A stretch of 64,000 nucleotides of DNA, taken from assembly GCF_050753345.1 (NCBI RefSeq), contig NZ_JBLZFX010000004.1:1-64000 (forward strand). Direction: 5' to 3'. This document shows, piece after piece, positions 1-8,529 of this stretch. The translations under genes were made by a program, and so were the position numbers. Position 1 is the stretch's first letter; each line of letters begins with the position of its first letter. This DNA is from Alkalinema pantanalense. GTDB lineage: Bacteria; Cyanobacteriota; Cyanobacteriia; Leptolyngbyales; Leptolyngbyaceae. The notes under the pieces were generated by a model. It saw only the letters and a list, made by a program, of their open reading frames with translations. It had not been told where the DNA came from and ran no database searches.

Positions 1-46
1 CCCACTCCCCCAATCTGCCACCCACCCACTCCCCCAATCTGCCAAT
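1..46 (+). repeat. 24-bp tandem repeat, two copies, in frame
   Basis: The unit CCCACTCCCCCAATCTGCCA plus four bases is present twice at the window edge. Being a multiple of three it encodes an eight-residue Pro/Gln/Ser repeat just before the KaiB-like fold. More copies may lie outside the window. Confidence 0.8.
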
Positions 47-307
47 TACGTCTTCCACCTTTATGTATCCAGTCGCAGCGGTCATGTGCAGCGCATTTTG
101 CAAAATCTCCACCGGTTGCTAGAGCAATGTATCGATCAGCCCTATACCTTAAAAATGATTGACATTACTAAGAATCCAGAACAGGCTGAGTTAGATCAGG
201 TTACTGCAATGCCAACGTTAGTCCGAGTGAGTCCTTTACCCATGCGACGGATTGTTGGAGACTTGGAGGATACCGATCGGTTGCTGAGCCTGCTGAGCAA
301 TCCTTAA
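2..307 (+). CDS. KaiB-like domain protein, 3' part only (5' end off the window)
   Basis: The reading frame is open from the left edge to a TAA at 305-307, so only the C-terminal part is present. The last ~88 residues resemble the KaiB thioredoxin-like fold: a first strand (YVFHLYVSS), a helix, a second strand (YTLKMIDITKNP), then AMPTLVRVSPLPMRRIVGDL, which matches the KaiB pattern of a cis-Pro strand followed by a RxIxGDL segment. A GTG at 86 could be called as a start, but it falls after the first strand of the fold, so the true start lies upstream. The preceding residues are a Pro/Gln/Ser repeat (PLPQSATH twice). KaiB works with KaiC in the circadian clock; KaiB-like domains also occur in SasA and other signalling proteins, so a clock role is only an inference. 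cofH follows 74 bp downstream. Confidence 0.75.
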   Translation, partial: PLPQSATHPLPQSANYVFHLYVSSRSGHVQRILQNLHRLLEQCIDQPYTLKMIDITKNPEQAELDQVTAMPTLVRVSPLPMRRIVGDLEDTDRLLSLLSNP

Positions 308-381
308 ATTTCAGCTTGAATAATCTGCTTTCTAGCTCATGCTTTTCAAATTCAAAATTGATTCATAAATTCCTGTGAGCA

Positions 382-1530
382 ATGTATTTAGAAAATGATC
401 AGGTATCCTTAGATGCTGCTTTAAACCATGCGTTAGCAGGTCATGATTTATCCCCAGATGAAGGATTGTACCTGCTGCGCCAAACCAGCTCCACCGCTGT
501 AGAGGCTATTCGTGAAACCGCCGATCGTCTGCGTCAGCAGCAGGTTGGCAATACCGTGACCTATGTAGTCAATCGCAATATTAACTACACCAATATTTGC
601 GAACAGCATTGTAGTTTTTGTGCGTTTCGACGGGATGCCGATGAATCTGGAGCCTATTGGTTAGACTGGGACACAATTCTGTCAAAGGCTGCTGACGCTG
701 TGCAGCAGGGGGCAACGGAGATTTGTATGCAGGGGGGCCTCAATCCCAGTGCTAAAATCGACGATCGGGCTTTGCCTTATTACGTACAGTTGGTCACGAC
801 CATCAAATCTGCCTTTCCTCACCTGCATCTCCACGCTTTTTCACCCCAGGAAATTCAATTTATTGCGCGGCAGGATGGCTTAACCTATGCCGATGTGATC
901 ACAGCGTTGCAGGAGGCGGGGGTGAATTCCATGCCTGGAACGGCAGCGGAGGTTTTGGATGACGCCGTGCGGCGCGTAATTTGTCCAGAGAAGATTAATT
1001 CGGCCACTTGGGTCGAAATTCTACAGACAGCCCATACCTTAGGCATGCCCACTACCAGTACGATGCTGTCGGGGCATATTGAAACCCCTGTCCAGCAAAT
1101 TCAGCACCTAGAACAATTGCGTCAACTGCAACAAAAAGCCCAGCATCGAGGCGATCGGGGGATTACAGAATTTATTTTGCTGCCTTTTGTGGGGCAAGAA
1201 GCGCCGAAACCATTGCGTAGTCGGGTTGGACGGGATCAGCCAGACTTAGCTGCTTCGCTACAGTTAACCGCCGTTGCCCGGATTTACCTAGGCAATTGGA
1301 TTCCTAACCATCAACCTAGTTGGGTCAAATTAGGGTTACCGGGGGCGATCGCCGCACTCACTTGGGGCTGTAACGACATTGGTGGCACGTTAATGGAAGA
1401 GCACATCACCACCATGGCCGGGGCGATCGGCGGTACCTGTCAAACCGTGGAGACGTTGACCCAAGCGATTTCGAGCCTCGATCGTCCGGCCCAACAACGG
1501 GACACGCTGTATCAACCCGTCACCGCGTAA
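382..1530 (+). CDS. cofH: CofH, 5-amino-6-(D-ribitylamino)uracil--L-tyrosine 4-hydroxyphenyl transferase
   Basis: This is a radical SAM enzyme that joins tyrosine to the riboflavin precursor diaminouracil. Together with CofG it makes 8-hydroxy-5-deazaflavin, the chromophore F0 used by some photolyases and the core of F420. The 382-residue length is normal for the family. The cluster-binding motif CEQHCSFC (Cys73, Cys77, Cys80; spacing C-x3-C-x2-C) is intact, followed by FRRD and a QGGLNP segment typical of CofG/CofH. In bacteria without F420 the likely use is as an antenna in photolyase. No cofG is seen in this window. The ATG at 382 gives the full family N-terminus. Confidence 0.93.
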   Translation: MYLENDQVSLDAALNHALAGHDLSPDEGLYLLRQTSSTAVEAIRETADRLRQQQVGNTVTYVVNRNINYTNICEQHCSFCAFRRDADESGAYWLDWDTILSKAADAVQQGATEICMQGGLNPSAKIDDRALPYYVQLVTTIKSAFPHLHLHAFSPQEIQFIARQDGLTYADVITALQEAGVNSMPGTAAEVLDDAVRRVICPEKINSATWVEILQTAHTLGMPTTSTMLSGHIETPVQQIQHLEQLRQLQQKAQHRGDRGITEFILLPFVGQEAPKPLRSRVGRDQPDLAASLQLTAVARIYLGNWIPNHQPSWVKLGLPGAIAALTWGCNDIGGTLMEEHITTMAGAIGGTCQTVETLTQAISSLDRPAQQRDTLYQPVTA

Positions 1531-1778
1531 GGATCAACTCATAGATCATGGGATGTTGATGCTGAGTGGAGCACCTACTAAGGTGGGAACCCACAGGCTG
1601 AAATGCTTGATTGATCAGAGTGTTGACTGATTTTGCTTGATTAAACTACCCCAAACAATCCTCAATCAATTTTAATTTTTTCCATGGAATTGCCATTCAA
1701 GAAGCATGCAGAATTGGCAGACTCTGCTACATTGGCTGTTGGTAGATTCCACAGGCATTGCTTGATCCCGGTTAGCGC

Positions 1779-3527
1779 ATGAACGCCAAAACGCTGTTTC
1801 AGAAGAAATCTAATTCTCTGCTGCTGCCCTTAGCAGGGGCGGCCTTTCTGATTGTGGGTGGGGGATTCGCCTTCTGGACTTTAACACGACCGAATTTTGT
1901 ACCGGGCACCTTGCCAACTGGGTCAACCGTGATTCCCCAAGATGCCCTAATGGTTGTTTCCTTCACCACCGATGCTAACCAGTGGGAAAAACTACGCAGC
2001 TTTGGAACTCCCAAAAGCCAAGCTGCCTTGAATCAAAATTTGGCCCAACTGCGCGATCGTTTCCTAACGGCCAATGGCTTGAATTATGAGCAGGATATTC
2101 AGCCTTGGATTGGCTCGGAAGTCACCCTAGCCATGCTATCCCCCCAGTCGGAACTGGAACCGCCTAAGAATGGTCAACCGCCTCAGCCTGCCAATGCCCA
2201 ACCTGCCATTTTGGTTCTGCCGATTAACAACGCCTTAAAGGCTAAGGAGATCTTCGATCGTCCGCGCAATCTGCCGGGTCGCCAATGGACGGAGCGGACT
2301 TATCAAGATATTAAAATCCGCGAGGCTAAGGGTGAACAGCCCTCTCAGAACGTTGATATTGCCGCGATCGATGGCAAGTTTATCCTAATTTCCAACAGTG
2401 CAAGGAGCATCGAACGGGCGATCGAGACTTACAAAGGTGGCAAGTCATTAGCGGGGACTCCGGGCTACACCGACGCCCTCGGCCAAATCCAAAAGACGGG
2501 GCGGGGTTTTGCCAGTGTGTATATGAATCTGCCGGAAATGGTGATGTCAGGGAATGCCAACACCAACCGCAATCTGTCGCAACAGAGCCTTGACCAGGTG
2601 AAGCAGAGCCAAGGCTGGGCGACGGTGGCCAATCTTGGGGACGATGGGGTGACGCTCAATAGTGTGTTTTGGCTGAAACCGGATGGCGATCGTAAATTCT
2701 CCGTGCGCAATACGGCCAAAACGATGCCAACGCGCTTACCCGGCGATACGGTGCTGATGGCCTCTGGAGGCGATTTTAAGCAGTTCTGGACAGACTATAC
2801 TCGCGACTTTGCCACGATGCCCGTCAAGCTCCTCGATCCGGTCAGTTTCCGGCAGGAGGTGAAGGGCGCGCTGGGTATGGATCTGGAACAGGATTTTGTC
2901 GATTGGATGCAGGGTGAATTTTCCCTATCGTTGGTGGCGGCTCCCCCAGGTAGCCCTCCCACAACGCCGATCGGATTGGTGCTGATGGCCCAGGCTAGCG
3001 ATCGTCGAGCGGCGGAAAAAGCGTTTAAGCAACTGGATGAAACGATGGCGAAAAAGTTCAGTTTCACGGTAGAAGCTGGGCAAGTGGCTGGTCAGGATGT
3101 GGTTAACTGGCGTATGCCCTCGGCGGAAGTGGGGATTACTCGGGGGTGGCTAGACGGGAATGTGGCCTTTCTGACCCTCGGTGCACCCGTCGCTTCTAGT
3201 TTTCTGCCCCGTCCTACGAATACGCTATCGACGAATCCCTTGTTTCAAAAGGCGATCGTGCCGAGTAACGACGCGGTGAGCGGTAACTTCTTTATGGATG
3301 TGAAGCGGGCAGGTTCCTTTAAATCCCTCCCCCTCCTGCGTTTTCCTGAAAGTAATCAAGTCTGGTTAGAGGCCATTCAATCGATCGGGATTACCACCGT
3401 TGTGACTAGCGATCGCACGACCCGCTACGATGTCACCTTACTGCTGCAAAAGGGCGATCGACCCGGTGAACTGCCCAGTCCTAGCCTCCCGAGTCCCAGT
3501 GCTCCTTCCCCTAGCCCATCCCAGTAA
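1779..3527 (+). CDS. DUF3352 domain-containing membrane-anchored protein
   Basis: This 582-residue protein has one N-terminal membrane segment (about residues 14-34, Leu/Ala/Gly-rich and ending FAFWTL) and a long extracytoplasmic part. The segment after the anchor (VIPQDALMVVSFTTD, then KLRSFGTPKSQA) is the characteristic opening of DUF3352, a cyanobacterial family of unknown function. The C-terminus from about residue 560 is a low-complexity Pro/Ser tail built from LPSPS-like units. It stands alone between cofH (250 bp upstream) and a convergent EcfT gene. The ATG at 1779 gives a typical Lys-rich n-region, although no clear Shine-Dalgarno sequence precedes it. The family assignment is from recognised sequence; no biochemical role can be read from it. 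Confidence 0.85.
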   Translation: MNAKTLFQKKSNSLLLPLAGAAFLIVGGGFAFWTLTRPNFVPGTLPTGSTVIPQDALMVVSFTTDANQWEKLRSFGTPKSQAALNQNLAQLRDRFLTANGLNYEQDIQPWIGSEVTLAMLSPQSELEPPKNGQPPQPANAQPAILVLPINNALKAKEIFDRPRNLPGRQWTERTYQDIKIREAKGEQPSQNVDIAAIDGKFILISNSARSIERAIETYKGGKSLAGTPGYTDALGQIQKTGRGFASVYMNLPEMVMSGNANTNRNLSQQSLDQVKQSQGWATVANLGDDGVTLNSVFWLKPDGDRKFSVRNTAKTMPTRLPGDTVLMASGGDFKQFWTDYTRDFATMPVKLLDPVSFRQEVKGALGMDLEQDFVDWMQGEFSLSLVAAPPGSPPTTPIGLVLMAQASDRRAAEKAFKQLDETMAKKFSFTVEAGQVAGQDVVNWRMPSAEVGITRGWLDGNVAFLTLGAPVASSFLPRPTNTLSTNPLFQKAIVPSNDAVSGNFFMDVKRAGSFKSLPLLRFPESNQVWLEAIQSIGITTVVTSDRTTRYDVTLLLQKGDRPGELPSPSLPSPSAPSPSPSQ

Positions 3528-3677
3528 TTCGCCCAGTAATTCTCCAACGTCATCCGCTCCTGTGCAGGAGCTTGGTGAGCCAGCGTACCTAGCCTTGTTC
3601 TCCTTGCTGAATTCTGGGAACGAACTCTGGATGGTGCTATCTATTCTGAAAGCGCTGACCTAGCCAATCTCCCAGAC

Positions 3678-4658
3678 CTAAACCTCGGTGCCCCAAACCA
3701 GTCTTGCTGCCCACAGTAGGGTCAAAACGCCTAGGGAGACCCAATCCCAGATCCGTAACTGTAATTCGTGCCATTCTACCCGGTGCCGATCGGGACTGGT
3801 AAATCCCCGGACTTTCATGGCGCTGGCGATTTGTTCTGCCCTCAACAGTAAATTTTCTAACAAACGTTCCGCCACCAAGACCCAGACTTTAATGGTTCGT
3901 TTCAGTCCTAGCTTTTTCCAGTCGATCGCCCTTGTCCGAATCGATCGCACCAAATTTTGAAATTCCTCCAACACCAGTGGAATAAACCGTAGTGACAACG
4001 TCAGGGTTAATGCAATTTCAGTCACCGGAATTTTAAACCGACGCAACGGCTCCAGTAAATCTTCTAAACCCGCTGTAATTTCCTCTGGTGCTGTTGTAAG
4101 CAAATACAGCGTTGTACTATACAGCAACGTAAACAACAGCGTCGCAAACCGCAGCGCCAAATTCAACGATCGCTGGGTAATCGTCACAACCCCCCAATTT
4201 GCGACCACGTAGTGATAGTCCGTCGGTTGAGGCAATTTTGGGGCTGTCTTCGTTTCGGACGATCCACCGCCCAGAAAACGACTATACCAAGGTTGTGCGG
4301 GGGGCAGCGGGGGCAATTGAGCGGGTTGCTGGGAGAAGACCAGTTCATTTTCCGGCAGCCGGGGCTGGGGATTCACGTTCAAACCATCCGGCGCGATCGC
4401 AATCAACAGGCCAACATAGACACAAAGCAACGTTAGCCAGCCCATTTGTTGCCGCCAGACCCGCAGGGGAATCTTGCCACTCACGGTTAACCCCATCAGG
4501 GCCACTACTAAGCCAACCCGCCATTCCAGCGTCGCTAGAAAGGGGGCGGCTAAAAAACTCATTAACCACGCTAATTTCACCCTAGGATCCAACTTGTGCA
4601 TCCAGGTAATCGGCTGTTCTAGGTAAAGTCCCAGGGGTAAAGAGCGCAGCAGATCCAT
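3678..4658 (-). CDS. Energy-coupling factor transporter transmembrane protein EcfT (CbiQ family)
   Basis: This 326-residue membrane protein is the T component of an ECF vitamin or metal importer, which couples ATPase subunits (EcfA/A') to a substrate-binding S component. It begins with a family-typical segment (residues ~14-30, PITWMHKLDPRVKLAWL), has several hydrophobic helices, and ends with the cytoplasmic coupling helices. Two Ala-Arg-Gly-like motifs can be seen: RTRAI at about 241-245 and SAMKVRGF at 279-286. A Pro-rich insert of ~50 residues (about 103-150) separates the early and late helices. No ATPase or S subunit lies next to it, so the gene is a solitary T component here and its substrate cannot be predicted. 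It is divergent from the PhoH gene. Confidence 0.87.
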   Translation of the reverse strand: MDLLRSLPLGLYLEQPITWMHKLDPRVKLAWLMSFLAAPFLATLEWRVGLVVALMGLTVSGKIPLRVWRQQMGWLTLLCVYVGLLIAIAPDGLNVNPQPRLPENELVFSQQPAQLPPLPPAQPWYSRFLGGGSSETKTAPKLPQPTDYHYVVANWGVVTITQRSLNLALRFATLLFTLLYSTTLYLLTTAPEEITAGLEDLLEPLRRFKIPVTEIALTLTLSLRFIPLVLEEFQNLVRSIRTRAIDWKKLGLKRTIKVWVLVAERLLENLLLRAEQIASAMKVRGFTSPDRHRVEWHELQLRIWDWVSLGVLTLLWAARLVWGTEV

Positions 4659-4980
4659 ACAAGTAAGGTGATCTAAAGAAGCAATTGGACAGACATGTGA
4701 AGGTTAGGGAGGTGAATGCAGATGAGATGCACGGCCCACAATCGCCCACGATATCTTCAATTAGTGTAGTCGGGATTGTTCAAAATCTGCTGAGAGAATG
4801 GTGTGTTTCTGCCGGTTCTCGATGACTTCTCGATCGCCCCCGATCGCTCCCAATACAAGCATTTTGGTTACACCTGTCACCGGCTTGGATGCCGCCCCTT
4901 GCATGAACAAACGCGATCGTCCGTGCAATTGACAGATTCAGAAGGGTATACTGCCATCACACATACCACTCAGCCTGTGC
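4659..4980. other. Divergent intergenic region between ecfT and phoH-like gene
   Basis: This 322-base stretch should hold both divergent promoters. I see several CGATCG words but no clear operator, hairpin, RNA gene or convincing small gene. Open frames reaching into it from the right are out-of-frame shadows of the PhoH gene. Confidence 0.4.
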
Positions 4981-6309
4981 ATGAAGAAATCCTTTGTCCT
5001 GGACACTAATGTTCTGCTTCACGACCCTGCTGCCATCCACCGCTTTGGTGCCAACAATGATGTGGTTTTGCCCATTACGGTCATTGAAGAGCTCGATCGC
5101 TTCAAGAAACAACCAGAGACAACTGGACGGAACGCACGCCAAGTGTCCAGAATGCTGGATGAACTGCGCCAGCAAGGCACGATTATTCAAGGCATTCCCC
5201 TAGATAATGGGGGGACCTTGCGGGTGGCGCTCTGCCATCGGGAAACGCTGCGGGAACTGCCTCCGGAACTGGAGGGTGATCGGGCTGACAATGAGATTTT
5301 AGCCGTGGCGCTGGAACTGCGGCGGCAATGCCAATGCCCGGTCGTTCTAGTCAGTAAAGACACGAACCTACGGATTAAGGCTGATGCGCTGGGGCTGGAT
5401 GCCAGTGATTATGAAACCGATAAGGTTGATATCTCCGACCTCTACACGGGCTCGGCGGAAGTGTTGGTCGATGCGGAGGTGATCAGCCAACTGTTCCGGG
5501 AAGGCGGTGTGACATTGCCAGGAGCGTTTTTCCCAAACCAAGCCATTACGTTGGTGAATCAACTCAATCCCTCCCACACTGCGCTGGCGATCGTTGATGG
5601 CAGTGGTAAAAAACTCGTTCCCATTACCAAATTTCCCCATTCCGGGATTTCCCGCATCCAGCCCCGCAACCGGGAACAGAGTTTTGCCTTTGATTTGTTG
5701 CTAAGGGACGATATTCAATTAGTCACGCTAGTCGGCTTTGCGGGTACCGGGAAAACGTTACTGGCGATCGCGGCGGGATTGCACAAAGTTGCCGATGAGC
5801 GCTTGTATTCTCGTCTATTGATTGCGCGGCCTGTGGTTCCGATGGGTCGAGACATCGGCTACCTACCCGGTGACATTGGGGAAAAACTCGCCCCTTGGAT
5901 GCAACCGTTGTTTGATAACTTCGACCTAATTTTTGGCACCCAGGACAGCACGGGTAAACCTGCCCATTGGCGCAAAGGGCACGAAGAACTGATCGAACGG
6001 GGTTTATTGCAAATTGAACCACTGACCTACATTCGGGGTCGGACGTTGCCCCAGCAGTTCCTAATTGTGGATGAGGCGCAGAATTTAACACCCCACGAGG
6101 TGAAAACCATTCTAACGCGGGCGGGCGAGGGCACCAAAATCGTCATGACGGGCGACCCTGACCAAATCGATAATCCCTACGTGGATGCGGCGAGTAATGG
6201 GTTGACCTATGCGGTGGAACGGTTCAAATCCGAGGCGATCGCGGGTCATATTACCTTGGCACGGGGTGAGCGATCGATGCTGGCAGAACGGGCTGCTGCG
6301 CTGTTATAA
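4981..6309 (+). CDS. PhoH family ATPase with N-terminal PIN domain
   Basis: This 442-residue protein joins a PIN nuclease-like domain (residues ~1-140) to a PhoH-type ATPase (residues ~225-442). The PIN part carries the acidic residues expected for metal binding: Asp8 in LDTNVLLHDP, a Glu-Glu pair near 36-37, and an Asp in DNEILAVAL. The ATPase part has Walker A GFAGTGKT (252-259) and Walker B LIVDEAQNLTP, followed by MTGDPDQID. This architecture is shared with mycobacterial PhoH2 and Bacillus YlaK; PhoH2 has been described as an RNA helicase/ribonuclease linked to a toxin-antitoxin context, but no antitoxin gene is visible here. The ATG at 4981 starts directly at the first PIN strand. Its stop codon lies inside the first copy of a 12-bp tandem repeat. 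Confidence 0.9.
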   Translation: MKKSFVLDTNVLLHDPAAIHRFGANNDVVLPITVIEELDRFKKQPETTGRNARQVSRMLDELRQQGTIIQGIPLDNGGTLRVALCHRETLRELPPELEGDRADNEILAVALELRRQCQCPVVLVSKDTNLRIKADALGLDASDYETDKVDISDLYTGSAEVLVDAEVISQLFREGGVTLPGAFFPNQAITLVNQLNPSHTALAIVDGSGKKLVPITKFPHSGISRIQPRNREQSFAFDLLLRDDIQLVTLVGFAGTGKTLLAIAAGLHKVADERLYSRLLIARPVVPMGRDIGYLPGDIGEKLAPWMQPLFDNFDLIFGTQDSTGKPAHWRKGHEELIERGLLQIEPLTYIRGRTLPQQFLIVDEAQNLTPHEVKTILTRAGEGTKIVMTGDPDQIDNPYVDAASNGLTYAVERFKSEAIAGHITLARGERSMLAERAAALL

Positions 6310-6328
6310 AACCTGCTATAAAACCTGC
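6305..6328. repeat. 12-bp tandem repeat, two copies, across the phoH stop
   Basis: TATAAAACCTGC occurs twice head to tail. The first copy contains the TAA stop codon of the PhoH gene. Confidence 0.8.
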
Positions 6329-6471
6329 TTAGAACCACTGGGCGATCGAACTGTAGCGCCAGACTAGTAATTGCAGAATTGAGACTCCAGAAACTCCAAA
6401 TTCTCAATTCTGCTGCGTTAGTCTCCAACCTTGAGGGATTTGCTAAGGCATAATATCCCCGATTTATTCAC

Positions 6472-6503
6472 CTACCCATCTACCCACCTACCCACCTACC
6501 CAT
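6472..6503. repeat. 8-bp tandem repeat (CTACCCAY), four copies
   Basis: Four copies of CTACCCA separated by one or two pyrimidines form a simple-sequence array between phoH (+) and cobA (-), which converge here. No function is evident. Confidence 0.75.
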
Positions 6504-6547
6504 CCACGCAAAATTTGATTGCTACGCTGCTCCCTGCTCTGAGGTTC

Positions 6548-6579
6548 CCTAAAGCTGGGTCTGCCTAAAGTTGGGTCTG
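6548..6579. repeat. 16-bp tandem repeat, two copies, next to the cobA stop
   Basis: CCTAAAGYTGGGTCTG is repeated twice with one base difference; the next CCTAAA overlaps the cobA stop codon at 6581-6583, so the array begins at the very end of the gene. Confidence 0.75.
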
Positions 6580-6580
6580 C

Positions 6581-7360
6581 CTAAACAACCACAAGTTGCG
6601 GCTGTGCTTGCGTCACCACCTCGCGAAATTGCACGACATTGCCGATCACTGCGATCGCTGGGGCGGTAAAGCCAGTGGAATCCACCGCTTGCAAAACATC
6701 ACCCAACTGACTGATCAGTTCCGTTTGATCGGGACGGGTACCCCAACGGACTAACGCGATCGGTGTTGCTTTTGGCAAACCCGCATCAATTAAAGCTTCG
6801 ACAATATGAGGGAGATTGTGTATCCCCATATAAACGACAATCGTTTCAGCACTGTGGGCGATCGCTGACCAATTGACGGCAGGACGATACTTTTCCACGG
6901 ATTCATGTCCGGTGACAAAAACCACGGAGGAACTGTAATTGCGATGGGTTAAGGGAATGTTTGCATAAGCAGGTGCAGCAATGCCTGAGGTAATTCCCGG
7001 AACCACTTCAACGGATATCCCTGCCGCCACCAGGTCTTCCATTTCCTCGCCGCCTCGCCCAAAGATAAATGGATCGCCCCCTTTGAGTCGTACAACGATC
7101 GCGACTTGCTTCGCTTTTTTAATCAGCAAGTTTGTCGTCTCTTCCTGCAATAGAGAATGCTGGCCTTTGCGTTTTCCCGCATGAATTTTTTCCGCTTGGG
7201 GATTGATCATCGCCAAAATTGGCGGACTGACCAATGCATCATAGACCACTACATCGGCACATTCCAGGAGCGTTTTCCCCTTAAGCGTCATTAAACCCGG
7301 ATCGCCTGGGCCTGCACCCACAAGATAGACTTTACCTAAGGAGACAGAACAATGCGTCAT
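6581..7360 (-). CDS. cobA: Uroporphyrinogen-III C-methyltransferase
   Basis: This enzyme uses two S-adenosylmethionines to convert uroporphyrinogen III to precorrin-2, the branch point to siroheme and cobalamin. Visible family motifs are the N-terminal LVGAGPGDPGLMTLKG, the GDPFIFGRGGEE loop, the VVPGITSG segment and the following PLTHR. With the ATG at 7360 it is 259 residues, the usual length for a stand-alone CobA without a CysG oxidase part. A longer frame from a TTG at 7384 exists but adds eight atypical residues, and a GGAGAC stretch lies just before the ATG. The chelatase gene lies 149 bp upstream on the same strand, so the two probably serve siroheme synthesis for nitrite and sulfite reductases. 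Confidence 0.95.
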   Translation of the reverse strand: MTHCSVSLGKVYLVGAGPGDPGLMTLKGKTLLECADVVVYDALVSPPILAMINPQAEKIHAGKRKGQHSLLQEETTNLLIKKAKQVAIVVRLKGGDPFIFGRGGEEMEDLVAAGISVEVVPGITSGIAAPAYANIPLTHRNYSSSVVFVTGHESVEKYRPAVNWSAIAHSAETIVVYMGIHNLPHIVEALIDAGLPKATPIALVRWGTRPDQTELISQLGDVLQAVDSTGFTAPAIAVIGNVVQFREVVTQAQPQLVVV

Positions 7361-7509
7361 AGAGCTATCACACTGAAAACACAACGGTGAAGAAGAAAGG
7401 CAAACTCAAAAAGTATTAGAAAGAAAGGGATGAATAACAAGCAATGAATAACAATGAATAGATCATTAACTTGATTGAGAATTCATGAACTCTCAAGTTA
7501 TGGATCGAC

Positions 7510-8529
7510 TCATTCGTTATTCAACCGTTTTAAAATCAAATCTACTAAAGCCGGGTTGGCATCTAAGGTGGGTAAAAGCTGAACCTGTGGCTGATTGAAA
7601 AGATTTGACCAAGATCGTACCTGTTGCACGATCGCATCTGTAATCCCTCCTTCGGACAAAAAGTAAGGAAGAATAACCATTCTCCTGATGGGTGCTCTAG
7701 GGGGGGGGGACAAAGGTGAATTGATGGCATTGCCCGTTCCTGGGTCGGTTGTTTCCCCGTTAAGTCCACCCCTGGGACAGGGGGGTAAGCAATTATTTAG
7801 GCAGTCATTTAAGCAATCTTCTAAACTAGGTGCCATTGACCAATAGGCTACATGGGCATCTAGGTCATGGGCTAATTGTTCGACGATTGCATTCCCCCCT
7901 GGACGGCGACTACCATGGGCCAGCAAAATTCGGTATGGTGGTGGTTCTAAGGTCTGGGGTGGTTCTAGGGTTTGGGGTGATAACTGTGAGCCCAATGGCG
8001 GCGTGAGAGGAGGGACTGAAGCTTGCTCAAATTGTTGTTGGAGCAAGGGCAATAACTCTGGATTGCTGCCCAAAAAGGGGATCATTTTGAGGGTGATGGG
8101 TGTCTGGGCCGTGACTAGGGCCTGTTGAGCGATCGCCATTTCCCGAGGCAAATCTTCCATGACATGAACCCCCGGCAGCAGAAACAAGGGCACGATCGTC
8201 ACAGTCTTGCCCCCTGCATTGGCGACGGTCTGGGCAAAGTGACTAATCTGCTGATGTAAAGGCTCAGGCATACATTCTAAGGCTGCCGTTCCGATCATTG
8301 TCTGCTGATTGAGAGTGGCCGATCGCATTGCCCTACGGGAAGCAGAAATGGGTTCGGCCAAACTGGAAGTGACGAAATGGGGGCGGGCAAAATGGGCTTG
8401 CGCTAAGCGATCGCGACACCGTTCAGCTAACTGCAATACGGTGCGGTGAGGACGCGGATCACGGCTGCCATGGGTTACGAATAAGTAAGCGTTCAAGGAT
8501 GCATTCAACCAAGACAAGGGCGTACTCAA
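7510..8529 (-). CDS. Sirohydrochlorin chelatase, double CbiX-type domain (SirB-like)
   Basis: This 339-residue protein contains two related chelatase halves. The first opens with YLFVTHGSRDPRP (about residue 15) and continues with TIVPLFLLPGVHVMEDLP; the second opens with RILLAHGSRRPGG (about 200) and continues with ILPYFLSEGGITDAI. The His of each HGSR is the expected metal-binding residue. Such proteins insert Fe2+ or Co2+ into sirohydrochlorin, in line with cobA next door. The linker holds a small repeat (QTLEPP twice). The only plausible in-frame start is TTG at 8529, with no clear ribosome-binding site. Ten consecutive C residues on the coding strand (complement of 7700-7709) encode a Pro run about 60 residues from the C-terminus. 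The frame is intact as given. Confidence 0.88.
   Translation of the reverse strand: MSTPLSWLNASLNAYLFVTHGSRDPRPHRTVLQLAERCRDRLAQAHFARPHFVTSSLAEPISASRRAMRSATLNQQTMIGTAALECMPEPLHQQISHFAQTVANAGGKTVTIVPLFLLPGVHVMEDLPREMAIAQQALVTAQTPITLKMIPFLGSNPELLPLLQQQFEQASVPPLTPPLGSQLSPQTLEPPQTLEPPPYRILLAHGSRRPGGNAIVEQLAHDLDAHVAYWSMAPSLEDCLNDCLNNCLPPCPRGGLNGETTDPGTGNAINSPLSPPPRAPIRRMVILPYFLSEGGITDAIVQQVRSWSNLFNQPQVQLLPTLDANPALVDLILKRLNNE

Noticed and set aside
3430..3663. 77-codon plus-strand frame at the end of the DUF3352 gene
   Set aside because: It overlaps the 3' end of DUF3352 in another frame and has no recognisable motif.
4981..6309. PhoH2-type toxin-antitoxin operon
   Set aside because: The PIN-PhoH fusion is present, but no small antitoxin gene lies directly upstream on the plus strand.
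7361..7509. Cobalamin riboswitch before cobA
   Set aside because: No B12-box-like sequence in this short spacer.
7563..7769. 68-codon frame within the chelatase gene
   Set aside because: It is the shifted frame across the C tract of the intact chelatase gene, so not an independent gene.
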